DNA from: Actinomycetota bacterium
GTDB lineage: Bacteria > Actinomycetota > Acidimicrobiia > Acidimicrobiales > Poriferisodalaceae
Assembly (NCBI GenBank): GCA_014238065.1
Contig: JABABU010000019.1
Span: forward strand, 1 to 48,380
Length of the DNA: 48,380 bases
Direction: 5' to 3'
The notes under the pieces were generated by a model, which was not told the origin of the DNA, ran no database searches, and saw only the letters and a program-made list of their open reading frames with translations. The translations under genes were made by a program, and so were the position numbers. This document shows, piece after piece, positions 9,139 to 17,125 of the stretch (positions within the stretch are counted from its first letter, which is position 1; every line of letters begins with the position of its first letter).

Positions 9139-10467
9139 TCAAGTGACCGGCGGCATCAGGCTGGCGACCAGATGGCGAACTGAATCTGGACTGTCGAGAC
9201 CGTCGACGGCTGATCTCACGGTGTCCGCGCGTGCCGAACCGAGTACAGGACCTGCGTAGGCGTCGAACTTCTCGCCGATCTCCTCCTCGGAGAGGTGAGC
9301 TTCTGGGTCTCCCCGCGGCTCGGTCCTGGCCGAAGTGAACGATCGCCCATCGTTCAACGTGATGGTCACGTGAGCGAACCTGCGATGTGGGAACGCGTCG
9401 TTGTATGCAGGGACCTCGACCAACTCGGTCCGATCGCAGAGACGCAGTACTGCCGGGTCGGTGAGCGCGGCGCCGATGACCTGCTCTGGGCCGAGCACTC
9501 CAGCGATCAGGGCTGCCGCCGTCGGAAAGCCGATCCCGTACTGAGCCTCTTCGGTCGTGCGAGGGTGAGCGGCACCGAGGCGTACGCCTTCGTGGAACGT
9601 CGCTATCGAGAGCGCTTCGATCTCGGCACCGCTGAAGCCATGCTCGATCTGTAGCGACAGTGCAGCTTCGACGCTTGACTGAGCCCACCTGCACACCGGG
9701 TGCGGCTTGAAGTACTGCTCGAAGATGTACCAGCGGTGGCCGAGATCGGCCCAGATTTCGTTGACGTTGTCAGCCTCGACAGTCACTGCCGGTGCGCCTG
9801 TGAACCCGTCAGCGGCGAGAAACGCGGCCGACACGCCAGCCATGGCCCCCCAGCCAGAGCCGTCCTTCAACATCGTCGGGTGATCGATGCATCTCATCAT
9901 CTGGCTGCGAGGACCGTGGTACTCGGCGATGCCGATGGCGTGCCGCGTCGCATCGACGTCGAGGCTCAATAGCCGGGCTCCGATTGCTGCACACGCGACC
10001 GCCCCCCATGCTCCGGATGTGTGGTAGTCGCAGGCGGTCTCGTGAAGTGCGATGCCAGCCCTGGTCCCGATCTCGTAGCCGATGACGATCGCCGTCAGGA
10101 GTTCGCGGCCGTCGTCGACATCGAGGGCTTGTGAGAGTGCAAGTGTTGCCGGGAAGACGCTGCATCCTGCGTGGCCCTTGGTGATGCGGTTGCCATCGTG
10201 TGCATCGAGCGCGTCGATCGTCATGCCGCCGGCGAGTGCTGCGCCGGCCGGACTGACCCTGCGGCCGTCGAGCAGGATCTGCGCCGAGCGGTCAGCGGCG
10301 CCGAAATGCGCTGCCGCGTGGTCGCGGATCGTGCGTGACAGCGTTGTGTGGACTGCTCCTGTCGCAACTCCGGAGAGATCGAGCACACAGCGTTTCGCGA
10401 ACGCGGCAACATCTGGGCTCAGATCGTCGAACCGAAGATCGTGTGTGAAGTCGAGGAACCCACTCAA
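9139..10467 (-). CDS. MmgE/PrpD family protein (copy 1)
   Basis: 442 residues, full length for MmgE/PrpD, a family that includes 2-methylcitrate and cis-aconitate-type lyases plus many members of unknown substrate. The family pattern shows in DALDAHDGNRITKGHAGCSV near residue 85, YEIGTRAG near 130 and YFKPHPVCRWAQSSVEA near 255. The start ATG overlaps the stop of the TPP enzyme gene (ATGA), so the two are probably co-translated. A second member of the family lies at 25.2-26.6 kb. No methylcitrate synthase or PrpB-like gene is present, so propionate catabolism is not indicated. Confidence 0.87.
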   Translation of the reverse strand: MSGFLDFTHDLRFDDLSPDVAAFAKRCVLDLSGVATGAVHTTLSRTIRDHAAAHFGAADRSAQILLDGRRVSPAGAALAGGMTIDALDAHDGNRITKGHAGCSVFPATLALSQALDVDDGRELLTAIVIGYEIGTRAGIALHETACDYHTSGAWGAVACAAIGARLLSLDVDATRHAIGIAEYHGPRSQMMRCIDHPTMLKDGSGWGAMAGVSAAFLAADGFTGAPAVTVEADNVNEIWADLGHRWYIFEQYFKPHPVCRWAQSSVEAALSLQIEHGFSGAEIEALSIATFHEGVRLGAAHPRTTEEAQYGIGFPTAAALIAGVLGPEQVIGAALTDPAVLRLCDRTELVEVPAYNDAFPHRRFAHVTITLNDGRSFTSARTEPRGDPEAHLSEEEIGEKFDAYAGPVLGSARADTVRSAVDGLDSPDSVRHLVASLMPPVT

Positions 10468-12113
10468 CGGAACGACTCCATCGAAGGCACCTCTCCGACT
10501 GGGGCATGAATGACGGTTGGCAGATCGCAGCCCGAAGCAGCCGCTACAGCGTTGCCGACTGCCTCCGGTGTCTCGGCCTTCACCCCTAGCGCCCCGAACG
10601 ATTCAGCCAGAGCGACGAAGTCGGGATTCAGCAGTTGAGTGGCGATCACTCGGCCGCCGTGATCGGCCTTCTGCATCATCTGCACGTTGCCATAAGCGTT
10701 GTTGTCGAAGATCACGAAGATGACGCCGACTCGATGCTGGACAGCAGTCGCCAAGTCCTGCACGCCGAACATGAAGCCCCCGTCACCGCTGATCGAGACT
10801 ACCGGTACGTCCGGCCGGGCCACCTTTGCTCCGATTGCCGTCGGGAGTCCGTAGCCGAGGGTCCCTTGGTAGCCGCAGGTGATGTACGTCCTCGGATGGT
10901 AAGCCCTCCATCGCACTCTGCTGACGTATCCGACTTGTGTGAGTTCGTCGACGAAGATCCCATCGTCGCCCATACCCCGTCTGATCTCGGAGAGATACGA
11001 CAGTTGAGGTTCGAGTACTGCTGATTCCGAGATGAACTCTGACATCACACGCTCGATGTCGTCAGGACGCTCTGCGGGGTCGGCCGATATCGAACGGATC
11101 CGGCTGAGGACGTCGGCGACAGCGACTTCGGCCCGTGCCGTTATGGCGACCTCGGGCGTCGCGATGCGTTCGTGGGTCGTGGGATCGATGTCGATTCTGA
11201 TGAGTTGGGGCATGTGCTGTTTTGCCCAGCCCTGCAGCATCGGGCGCATGTTCGAGCCGATCGATATGGCGACGTCGCAGTCTGGCCAGTACTTCTTTGC
11301 CGCTGGCTGGAACATGAACAGCGGGTGCCGCTCATCGATGACTCCGTGTCCGCTCCTGAAGGAGACGACGGGGGCTTGCAGTTGCTCTGCCAGTGCCAGC
11401 ACGTCGGCCGAGGCGCCCATCGCTCCTCCGCCGACGAAGATCATGGGTCGCTCGGCGGCCGCCAACATCTCTGCGGCGCGATCGAGTTGTGCCGGGCTGA
11501 CGTCGCTGTCGTCCCGTCCCGTCGCAGCGGAGGGAATGGTGACGTTGGCGGTGCTCGGCAGAACGTCCATCGGGATCTCGATGCCGACCGGGCGCGGGCG
11601 ACCAGAGAGGAGTTCCTCGAAACCGCGCGTGACGACCTCCGGGACTTCCTCTGCCGATTCGGCGCGAGCGGCCCACTTCGTCAACGAGCTGATGATTTCG
11701 AGCTGGTTCTCGATTTCGTGGAGTGCGCCCAGTTCACGGCCGATGACCTTCGTCGGCAGCTGCCCGGTGAGGCACAGCACCTTGGCGTTCACCGCGTACG
11801 CCGTGGCGAGCGCCGCTGTCGCGTTGAGGATTCCAGGCCCGGGAACGACGGAGAACGCCCCGATACCCCCGGTCGCCATGGCGTATCCGAGGGCCATGTA
11901 CCCGGCGCCTTGTTCATGGCGCGTCTGAATGGGTCGAATTGGGGTGTCTGATGACGAGTTGTGGTCGTACAGCGCGTTGAAGAAGAAGTCGTTCTGAATG
12001 CCTGGGAGGCAGAACAGTGTGTCGACGCCGTTTTCGACGAGCGTGGCCACAGCCATCTCACCGCCGGTCATCTCCGTTGATGGATTCGATGGTTCTGGCT
12101 GGTCAGTCGTCAC
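10464..12113 (-). CDS. thiamine-diphosphate-dependent enzyme, acetolactate synthase-like
   Basis: About 549 residues with the three-domain layout of the ALS/benzoylformate decarboxylase superfamily. The N-terminal Pyr domain carries the catalytic Glu in RHEQGAGYMALGYA, the middle domain contains PMIFVGGGAMGASADV, and the C-terminal PP domain carries the ThDP motif GDGGFMFGVQDLATAVQ followed by DNNAYG. It should decarboxylate a 2-oxo acid or make a C-C bond; it lacks partner signals of biosynthetic ALS. I chose the GTG at 12113 because the longer frame upstream overlaps the divergent paa leader and looks non-family. It is the first gene of a two-gene operon with MmgE/PrpD. Confidence 0.85.
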   Translation of the reverse strand: MTTDQPEPSNPSTEMTGGEMAVATLVENGVDTLFCLPGIQNDFFFNALYDHNSSSDTPIRPIQTRHEQGAGYMALGYAMATGGIGAFSVVPGPGILNATAALATAYAVNAKVLCLTGQLPTKVIGRELGALHEIENQLEIISSLTKWAARAESAEEVPEVVTRGFEELLSGRPRPVGIEIPMDVLPSTANVTIPSAATGRDDSDVSPAQLDRAAEMLAAAERPMIFVGGGAMGASADVLALAEQLQAPVVSFRSGHGVIDERHPLFMFQPAAKKYWPDCDVAISIGSNMRPMLQGWAKQHMPQLIRIDIDPTTHERIATPEVAITARAEVAVADVLSRIRSISADPAERPDDIERVMSEFISESAVLEPQLSYLSEIRRGMGDDGIFVDELTQVGYVSRVRWRAYHPRTYITCGYQGTLGYGLPTAIGAKVARPDVPVVSISGDGGFMFGVQDLATAVQHRVGVIFVIFDNNAYGNVQMMQKADHGGRVIATQLLNPDFVALAESFGALGVKAETPEAVGNAVAAASGCDLPTVIHAPVGEVPSMESFR

Positions 12114-12161
12114 GTCGCCAGTTTGGCCCACGATGGCTACTGTCTGGGAGAAGGCATCCAA

Positions 12162-13094
12162 ATGAGTCCGAGGGGGCATTTCATGAGGTCGTGGGATTCG
12201 GTGGAGGCTTTCGAGACCTTTCTCGACGGTGGCGGGATCGTCGAGGTCGATGACCGGATGCCAGATGTGTTCCGGGATGCAGTGTTTGCGTTCATCGAAA
12301 TGCACGCCAACTCTGAACTCATGGGTGGCTTGACTGAACGCGACTGGATCCCGCGGTCACCTGGTGTGAAGAACAAGATGGCGATTCTGGCCAAGACTCA
12401 AGACGAGGTAGGCCATGCCCATCTCCTCTACATGGTTGCCGCTGACCTCGGCATCAAGACCCGCACCGAGATGATGGAAGACCTGTTTGCCGGCAAGAGC
12501 AAATTCCACAACGTGTTTCACTACCAAGCCGTGACGTGGGCGGATCAGGTCGCCATCGCGTATCTCGTCGATTCGGCAGCCTTGATGTCACAGCAAGCCG
12601 TGTTCAAGAACTGCTCGTATGGGCCCTATAAGCGGATGCTCAAACGCATCATCGCCGAAGAGGGGTTCCACATGAGGTTCGGCGAAGAACGACTGCTGAA
12701 GATCGCCGAAGGCACCGAGATCCAACGTGACATGTTCCAGGGGGCGCTCGATCGTTGGTGGTTGCCGGCGCTCCAACTGTTCGGCCCTGACACCAGGGAT
12801 GGTGATGTCCTACTGCGCTGGCACATCAAGTCAGAACGGAATGAGGTCTTGCGCGATCGCTGGGTACAGAAGTACGTGCCACTGCTCACCAGCTACGGAT
12901 TCGTGATTCCGGACGACCATTTACGCCACGACGAGGCCACAGGCCGCTGGGAGATCGGTGAGATCGACTGGGCACCGTTGAAGGCAGCCCTCGCGAACGC
13001 AGGACCTGACTCGGCGCGACGAATCGGGAATGCTTCGAAAAACTGGCACGACACCGCCTGGGTGCGAGCGGCGTTGGACGAGGCAGCAGCGTGA
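12162..13094 (+). CDS. paaA: PaaA-like diiron oxygenase subunit
   Basis: 310 residues, matching PaaA, the catalytic subunit of the ring-1,2-phenylacetyl-CoA epoxidase. Diiron ligands are visible in the right order: Glu52, Glu82-x-x-His85 (KTQDEVGHA), Asp137, Glu167-x-x-His170 (AEEGFHMRF). A ferritin-like helical bundle is expected. The ATG at 12162 is preceded by GGGAGAAGG at seven bases; a later ATG at 12183 also has a G-rich site. It is first of four genes overlapping by 4 bp. With no PaaE, ligase or downstream ring-opening genes nearby, the substrate may not be phenylacetyl-CoA. Confidence 0.88.
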   Translation: MSPRGHFMRSWDSVEAFETFLDGGGIVEVDDRMPDVFRDAVFAFIEMHANSELMGGLTERDWIPRSPGVKNKMAILAKTQDEVGHAHLLYMVAADLGIKTRTEMMEDLFAGKSKFHNVFHYQAVTWADQVAIAYLVDSAALMSQQAVFKNCSYGPYKRMLKRIIAEEGFHMRFGEERLLKIAEGTEIQRDMFQGALDRWWLPALQLFGPDTRDGDVLLRWHIKSERNEVLRDRWVQKYVPLLTSYGFVIPDDHLRHDEATGRWEIGEIDWAPLKAALANAGPDSARRIGNASKNWHDTAWVRAALDEAAA

Positions 13095-13555
13095 CCGTTG
13101 CTGCAACACTCGACGTCGCCGAGATCGAGTCGGCGATCGCCACGGTCGACGACCCGGAGTTTCCTGGCGTCTCGATTGTCGATCTCGGATTGCTCGAAAG
13201 CGTCGACATCGTCGGAAAGAAGGTCGTCGTTGGACTCGTTCCCACGTTCTCCGGCTGTCCAGCGCTCGATGTGATCCGACAAGACGTGGTGGCCGCGGTG
13301 ATGGCGATGCCCGGCATCACCGACGTCGACGTGAGGTTTCTTGCAGCTCCGCGTTGGTCGCCAGAGAGGATCTCGGAAGCTGCTCGTGGAAAGTTGGCGA
13401 GCGAGTTCACCGTTGCTGTGCAGATCTCGTCGAGGCCCGTCGTCTGCCCGAGGTGCAAAGGCGCGACCACGGAGGTCGCTGCGTTCGGGCCGACGCGATG
13501 CCGGTCGGTGAGTCGATGTGTCGAGTGCGGTGAGATCGTCGAGGTGGTCCGATGA
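13091..13555 (+). CDS. paaD: PaaD-like (DUF59/MIP18 type) Fe-S assembly protein
   Basis: 154 residues. The N-terminal half is a DUF59/MIP18 domain with DDPEFPGVSIVDLGLLESV and PTFSGCPALDVI. The C-terminal half holds a CPRCKG...CVEC zinc-ribbon-like set as in PaaD. PaaD supports maturation of the Fe-S-containing reductase of the epoxidase system. The GTG start overlaps the paaA stop (GTGA). Its place directly after paaA, ahead of paaB, differs from the common A-B-C-D-E order. Its presence without a nearby paaE reductase is notable. Confidence 0.85.
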   Translation: MTVAATLDVAEIESAIATVDDPEFPGVSIVDLGLLESVDIVGKKVVVGLVPTFSGCPALDVIRQDVVAAVMAMPGITDVDVRFLAAPRWSPERISEAARGKLASEFTVAVQISSRPVVCPRCKGATTEVAAFGPTRCRSVSRCVECGEIVEVVR

Positions 13556-13827
13556 GGATCTACGAGGTGTTTCTGAAACGCGACGGCAAGGACGAGTTCC
13601 GTCACGCGGGAAGCATCGAGGCCGCCAACCAGCAGTTGGCTCTCGTACTTGCGAGAGAGAGCTACGCCCGCCGAGCCGAGGGCGATCTGATGTGGCTCGT
13701 CGATCGGGCCGACATAGTGAGCGCCGACCACTCGTTCATCGCTCCCAACGCCGACAAGCCGCACCGTCACAATGATGGATCTCTGGTCGCCGCCAGACGG
13801 AAAGCCCAGCGTGAGGCCGCGTCGTGA
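13552..13827 (+). CDS. paaB: PaaB-like oxygenase accessory subunit
   Basis: 91 residues, the normal size of PaaB. It begins MRIYEVFLKRDGKDEFRHAG and has the typical ANQQLALVLARESYARR helix and a WLVDRADI strand. PaaB bridges or stabilises the PaaA/PaaC complex; it has no catalytic residues. The ATG overlaps the paaD stop and its own stop overlaps the paaC GTG, so the four genes are translationally coupled. Confidence 0.88.
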   Translation: MRIYEVFLKRDGKDEFRHAGSIEAANQQLALVLARESYARRAEGDLMWLVDRADIVSADHSFIAPNADKPHRHNDGSLVAARRKAQREAAS

Positions 13828-14582
13828 GTGGCGTGGCCGCTGGCAGCCTGTCCGATGGAACGAGAGAGTTTCTGCTCTGTCTTGCCGACGATGAACATCT
13901 GATGGGGCAACGGCACACCGAGTGGATCGGGGTTGCCCCTTTCCTGGAGGAAGACTTGGCTTTGGCGTCGATAGGACAGGACGAGCTTGGCCACGCCGCC
14001 ATGCTGTACGAGCTGCTCAGTGGCCCTGGCCGGGACATCGACGACATCGCCCTCGGTCGATCAGCCGGCGAGTACCGCTCGTGTTGGCTGGTCGAACAGA
14101 AGTGTCCCGACTGGTCAGATGCACTGGTTCGGCACTGGATGTACGACACGGCCGAATCGTTGCGATGGCAGATGTTCGAGAAGTCGAGCATCGACGAACT
14201 CCGGGGGATTGCAGCTCGAGCGTTGGGTGAAGAGTCGTTTCATGTCATGCACGCCGAGGCGATGGTCGCAGCGCTCTCATTGAGCTCGGACGCCCACTCG
14301 CGACTGGCTCACTCCATTGCCGAGCTGTTGTCCCTCGGCGTTGCCATGTTCGAGGCGCCAGCCGGCGAACTCGACGCAATCGACGATGGAGTGGTGTCGA
14401 CATCGATGGTGACCCTGCTCCCTGAATGGCAGCAACGCGTCGATGCTCGGTTCGGCGAGCAGGACTGGGCGGCAGTCGACACGGTCCATCAGAACGGCAG
14501 AACGACACGCAGTGACTCCTTCGCCCCGATGTACGATGTGATGCGCGAAGTGCTCTTGATCGATCCGGAGGCCAAGTGGTGA
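13824..14582 (+). CDS. paaC: PaaC-like subunit retaining a full diiron ligand set
   Basis: 252 residues, PaaC length, with ferritin-like helices (GQRHTEWIGVAPFLEEDLAL near residue 28). In the well-studied E. coli system PaaC is structural and has lost the first ExxH. Here I see Glu24, Glu54-x-x-His57 (GQDELGH), Asp108 (YDTAES) and Glu137-x-x-His140 (EESFH). The spacings 30, 54 and 29 equal those I recall for E. coli PaaA. The subunit may bind metal itself, or may descend from a PaaA-like duplication. GTG start, overlapping paaB. The next gene begins 40 bp downstream. Confidence 0.84.
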   Translation: MSGVAAGSLSDGTREFLLCLADDEHLMGQRHTEWIGVAPFLEEDLALASIGQDELGHAAMLYELLSGPGRDIDDIALGRSAGEYRSCWLVEQKCPDWSDALVRHWMYDTAESLRWQMFEKSSIDELRGIAARALGEESFHVMHAEAMVAALSLSSDAHSRLAHSIAELLSLGVAMFEAPAGELDAIDDGVVSTSMVTLLPEWQQRVDARFGEQDWAAVDTVHQNGRTTRSDSFAPMYDVMREVLLIDPEAKW

Positions 14583-14622
14583 TGGTGGAATGGTCCGTGG
14601 CCCCGTCGCATCGAGGAGCAGC

Positions 14623-15129
14623 ATGAGTGCCAAACATGGCGAAGATGTTGACCGCTCGGAGGAGTGGGCCGACCTTCGCGCCAGGTACCTGATGCCGTCG
14701 TCAGACCGACCGGCCTCCTCTGCGCGTGGGGTACATCACCTCGCCTTGTTGTCCTCGAACGTCGACGCGACGATCCGGTTCTACCAGGATCTCCTCGAGT
14801 TCCCGCTGACAAGTTTGTTCGAGAACCGCGACTACCAAGGTTCGACACACTTCTTCTTCGACATCGGAAACGGCAACCAGTTGGCGTTCTTCGACTTCCC
14901 CGGTCTCGAGCTCGGTCCATACGCCGAGGTGCTCGGCAGCATGCATCACCTCGCGATCTCGGTAACACCTGATCGTTGGGAGCACCTCAAGGTCAAGATC
15001 GAGACCTCCGACGTCACGTCGATCGATTTCCAGCACGACACTTCGATCTATTTCTCGGGACCGGACGGTGAGCGGCTCGAGTTGATCGCTGACCCGCTCG
15101 GAGAGATGTACGGCAATACCATCGGCTGA
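14623..15129 (+). CDS. VOC (glyoxalase/dioxygenase) family protein
   Basis: 168 residues with one full VOC unit: GVHHLALLSSNVDATIRFYQ near residue 36, a middle DIGNGNQLAFFDF strand, then MHHLAISVTPDRW and a final YFSGPDGERLELIAD. Metal ligands are probably the His in HHLAL, the His in MHHLAI and the Glu in ERLELI, as in metal-dependent VOC enzymes. The ATG at 14623 follows GAGGAGC. Probably co-transcribed with the Paa-like genes, where it could act on an oxygenated product; the substrate is unknown. Confidence 0.82.
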   Translation: MSAKHGEDVDRSEEWADLRARYLMPSSDRPASSARGVHHLALLSSNVDATIRFYQDLLEFPLTSLFENRDYQGSTHFFFDIGNGNQLAFFDFPGLELGPYAEVLGSMHHLAISVTPDRWEHLKVKIETSDVTSIDFQHDTSIYFSGPDGERLELIADPLGEMYGNTIG

Positions 15130-15143
15130 CCTACGATCCGGGC

Positions 15144-15911
15144 ATGGACGCGATTTGTCAGGACCTGGCCGCCGAACACGCAGCGCTCGATGCTGTCGTC
15201 GCCGACATCGACGAGGAGCGATGGACCGTTCAGACTCCCGCTGATGGTTGGGACGTCAAGGACACGATCGTCCACCTGATTCAAGCCGATGTTGCAGCAA
15301 GGATCGCTGTATCGGATGCCGAAGCCTTCGAAGAGGCCAAGTCGAAGATGGCGGCCGGCAAGGGTCTCGGTGTGTTCGGTACCAGCGAAGGCAAGTCAGG
15401 CGAAGAGATTCTCTCGTGGTGGCGAGATGAGCGACAGCAGATGCTCGATTTGTTCTTGGCCAGAGGCCCAAGGGAACGGATCCCGTGGTTCGGGCCGGAT
15501 ATGAGCACGCTCTCCTTCGCCACGGCACGACTGATGGAAACGTGGTCGCACGGTCAAGACATCGCCGACACCGTCGGCGAGCCGTGGCCGGCAACCGACA
15601 GGATCAAGCACGTGTGTCACATCGGCTTCACCACCCGCGGGTGGAGTTACATCGTGCGCGGAATGGATTTTCCCGGCGGGGATGTTCGAGTCGAACTCAC
15701 GGCTCCATCTGGAGCGTTGTGGAAGTGGGGCCCCGATGACGCGTCCGACATCATCACTGGCTCCGCCGAGGAGTGGGCGCTGGTCGCGACCCAACGCCGC
15801 CACCCCTCGACAACTCAGCTGTCCGCTACCGGACCGCTCGCCGAGGAGTGGCTTTCGATCGCTCAAGCGTTCGCAGGAGGGCCGACTCTGCCGGCGGAAG
15901 ATAGAGTCTGA
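15144..15911 (+). CDS. TIGR03084-type DinB/maleylpyruvate-isomerase-like protein
   Basis: 255 residues. The N-terminal four-helix domain begins with DLAAEHAALDAVVADIDE and has WDVKDTIVHLIQADVAA. A later METWSHGQDIAD segment supplies the second metal-site histidine typical of the actinobacterial MDMPI/DinB group. Members of this group are linked to mycothiol-dependent or unknown isomerase and transferase reactions. The C-terminal part (from about residue 165) is the usual smaller alpha/beta domain. It starts 14 bp after the VOC gene and converges with the P450 gene 5 bp away, so it ends the paa-like operon. Confidence 0.8.
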   Translation: MDAICQDLAAEHAALDAVVADIDEERWTVQTPADGWDVKDTIVHLIQADVAARIAVSDAEAFEEAKSKMAAGKGLGVFGTSEGKSGEEILSWWRDERQQMLDLFLARGPRERIPWFGPDMSTLSFATARLMETWSHGQDIADTVGEPWPATDRIKHVCHIGFTTRGWSYIVRGMDFPGGDVRVELTAPSGALWKWGPDDASDIITGSAEEWALVATQRRHPSTTQLSATGPLAEEWLSIAQAFAGGPTLPAEDRV

Positions 15912-15916
15912 TCAGC

Positions 15917-17125
15917 TCACTGAGCCGAGAAGACCACTGGCACGGACCGAGGGCCTCTGACCTGGCCACCAGCCCACGTGACGGCATCTGCATCCTCGAG
16001 TTCGAACTCGGGGATCGCTGCCATCCACTCTTGTAGTGCTATTCGCAGTTCCATACGCGCCAGGTTGGATCCTGCGCAACGATGTATGCCTGCGCCGAAC
16101 GCCACGTGACGGTTCTGGGCCCTGTCGATGATGAAGGTGTCGGGGTCGACGAACATTTCGGGATCACGGTTGGCGCCAGGGAAGTTCAACAGCAGTCGCC
16201 CGCCCTTCGGGATCGGACAGCCAGCGATCTCGGTGTCCTGCGTTGCGGCCCTGCCCATGGTCACCGGACTGTAGAACCGGAGGAATTCTTCGATCGCGTA
16301 GTCCCAGGCGTCTGGGTCCTCGGCAAGGACCTTGCGATCATCGGGGTGTGTCGCGAGGTGGTAGAGCGACGATCCGATTGCGCTCCAGGTGGTGTCGATC
16401 CCTGCCACGAGAAGCAGAGCAGACTGGGCGACGATGATCATGTCGTCGATCGGTGCTCCATCGTGCTCCATATGAACGAAGTCGGAGATGATGTCGCTGC
16501 CCGGCGATTCTTTTCGCTGGGCGAGCTGACTGAAAAGGAACTTGACGAGTTTGCCGAGCGCGACCTCTCGTAGGTCACCGACGTTGGCGAACTCGAGAAT
16601 GTCGCGTACCCAGCCGACGAACTCGTCGGCCTGTTCGTCGGGTACTCCAAGCAGGGCGCTGATGACTCGAACCGGGATCTGTTGTGCGTAGTCGGCTGCA
16701 GCGTCGGCGCGGCCTTCGGACTTGAATCCGGCGATGAGAGAGCGGCACAACTCGGCTGTGCCTTCTTCATACGCTCGCACTGCCCCTGGGGCCATTGTCG
16801 GTAGGAGCATCCTGCGAACCCACTGGTGATCAGGAGGATCAGTGGTGATGGCCGTTGATCCGGGGGGCCCTTCGAGGCCGAGAACGCTGACGCTCTGAGT
16901 CGATGTGAACGACTCGTGGTTGCGAGCCGCGTTGCACACGTCGTCGTAAGTGACCGGCATGTATGACCCGTCATACGCTGTCGAATGTCCCACCGGGCAC
17001 TCGCGGTTCCTGATCTGGGACCACGTCGAAGCTGGGTCGCGCACGTAGTCATCACCGAACAGGTCGTAGTCGCCGACGTCGCCGGTGTCGCCGGTGTCAT
17101 CCGTAGACGGTTTGGTGTATGTCAT
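15917..17125 (-). CDS. cytochrome P450
   Basis: 402 residues, a soluble bacterial class I P450. Seen in order: the I-helix LLLVAGIDTTWSAIG near residue 235, the ExxR motif EEFLRFYSPV near 275, and the heme loop FGAGIHRCAGSNLAR with the axial Cys at about 350. It is preceded by the fused permease gene, whose stop overlaps this ATG (ATGA), so uptake and oxidation are translationally coupled. No ferredoxin or ferredoxin reductase is adjacent. The substrate is not readable; the coupling suggests it oxidises whatever the permease imports. Confidence 0.93.
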   Translation of the reverse strand: MTYTKPSTDDTGDTGDVGDYDLFGDDYVRDPASTWSQIRNRECPVGHSTAYDGSYMPVTYDDVCNAARNHESFTSTQSVSVLGLEGPPGSTAITTDPPDHQWVRRMLLPTMAPGAVRAYEEGTAELCRSLIAGFKSEGRADAAADYAQQIPVRVISALLGVPDEQADEFVGWVRDILEFANVGDLREVALGKLVKFLFSQLAQRKESPGSDIISDFVHMEHDGAPIDDMIIVAQSALLLVAGIDTTWSAIGSSLYHLATHPDDRKVLAEDPDAWDYAIEEFLRFYSPVTMGRAATQDTEIAGCPIPKGGRLLLNFPGANRDPEMFVDPDTFIIDRAQNRHVAFGAGIHRCAGSNLARMELRIALQEWMAAIPEFELEDADAVTWAGGQVRGPRSVPVVFSAQ

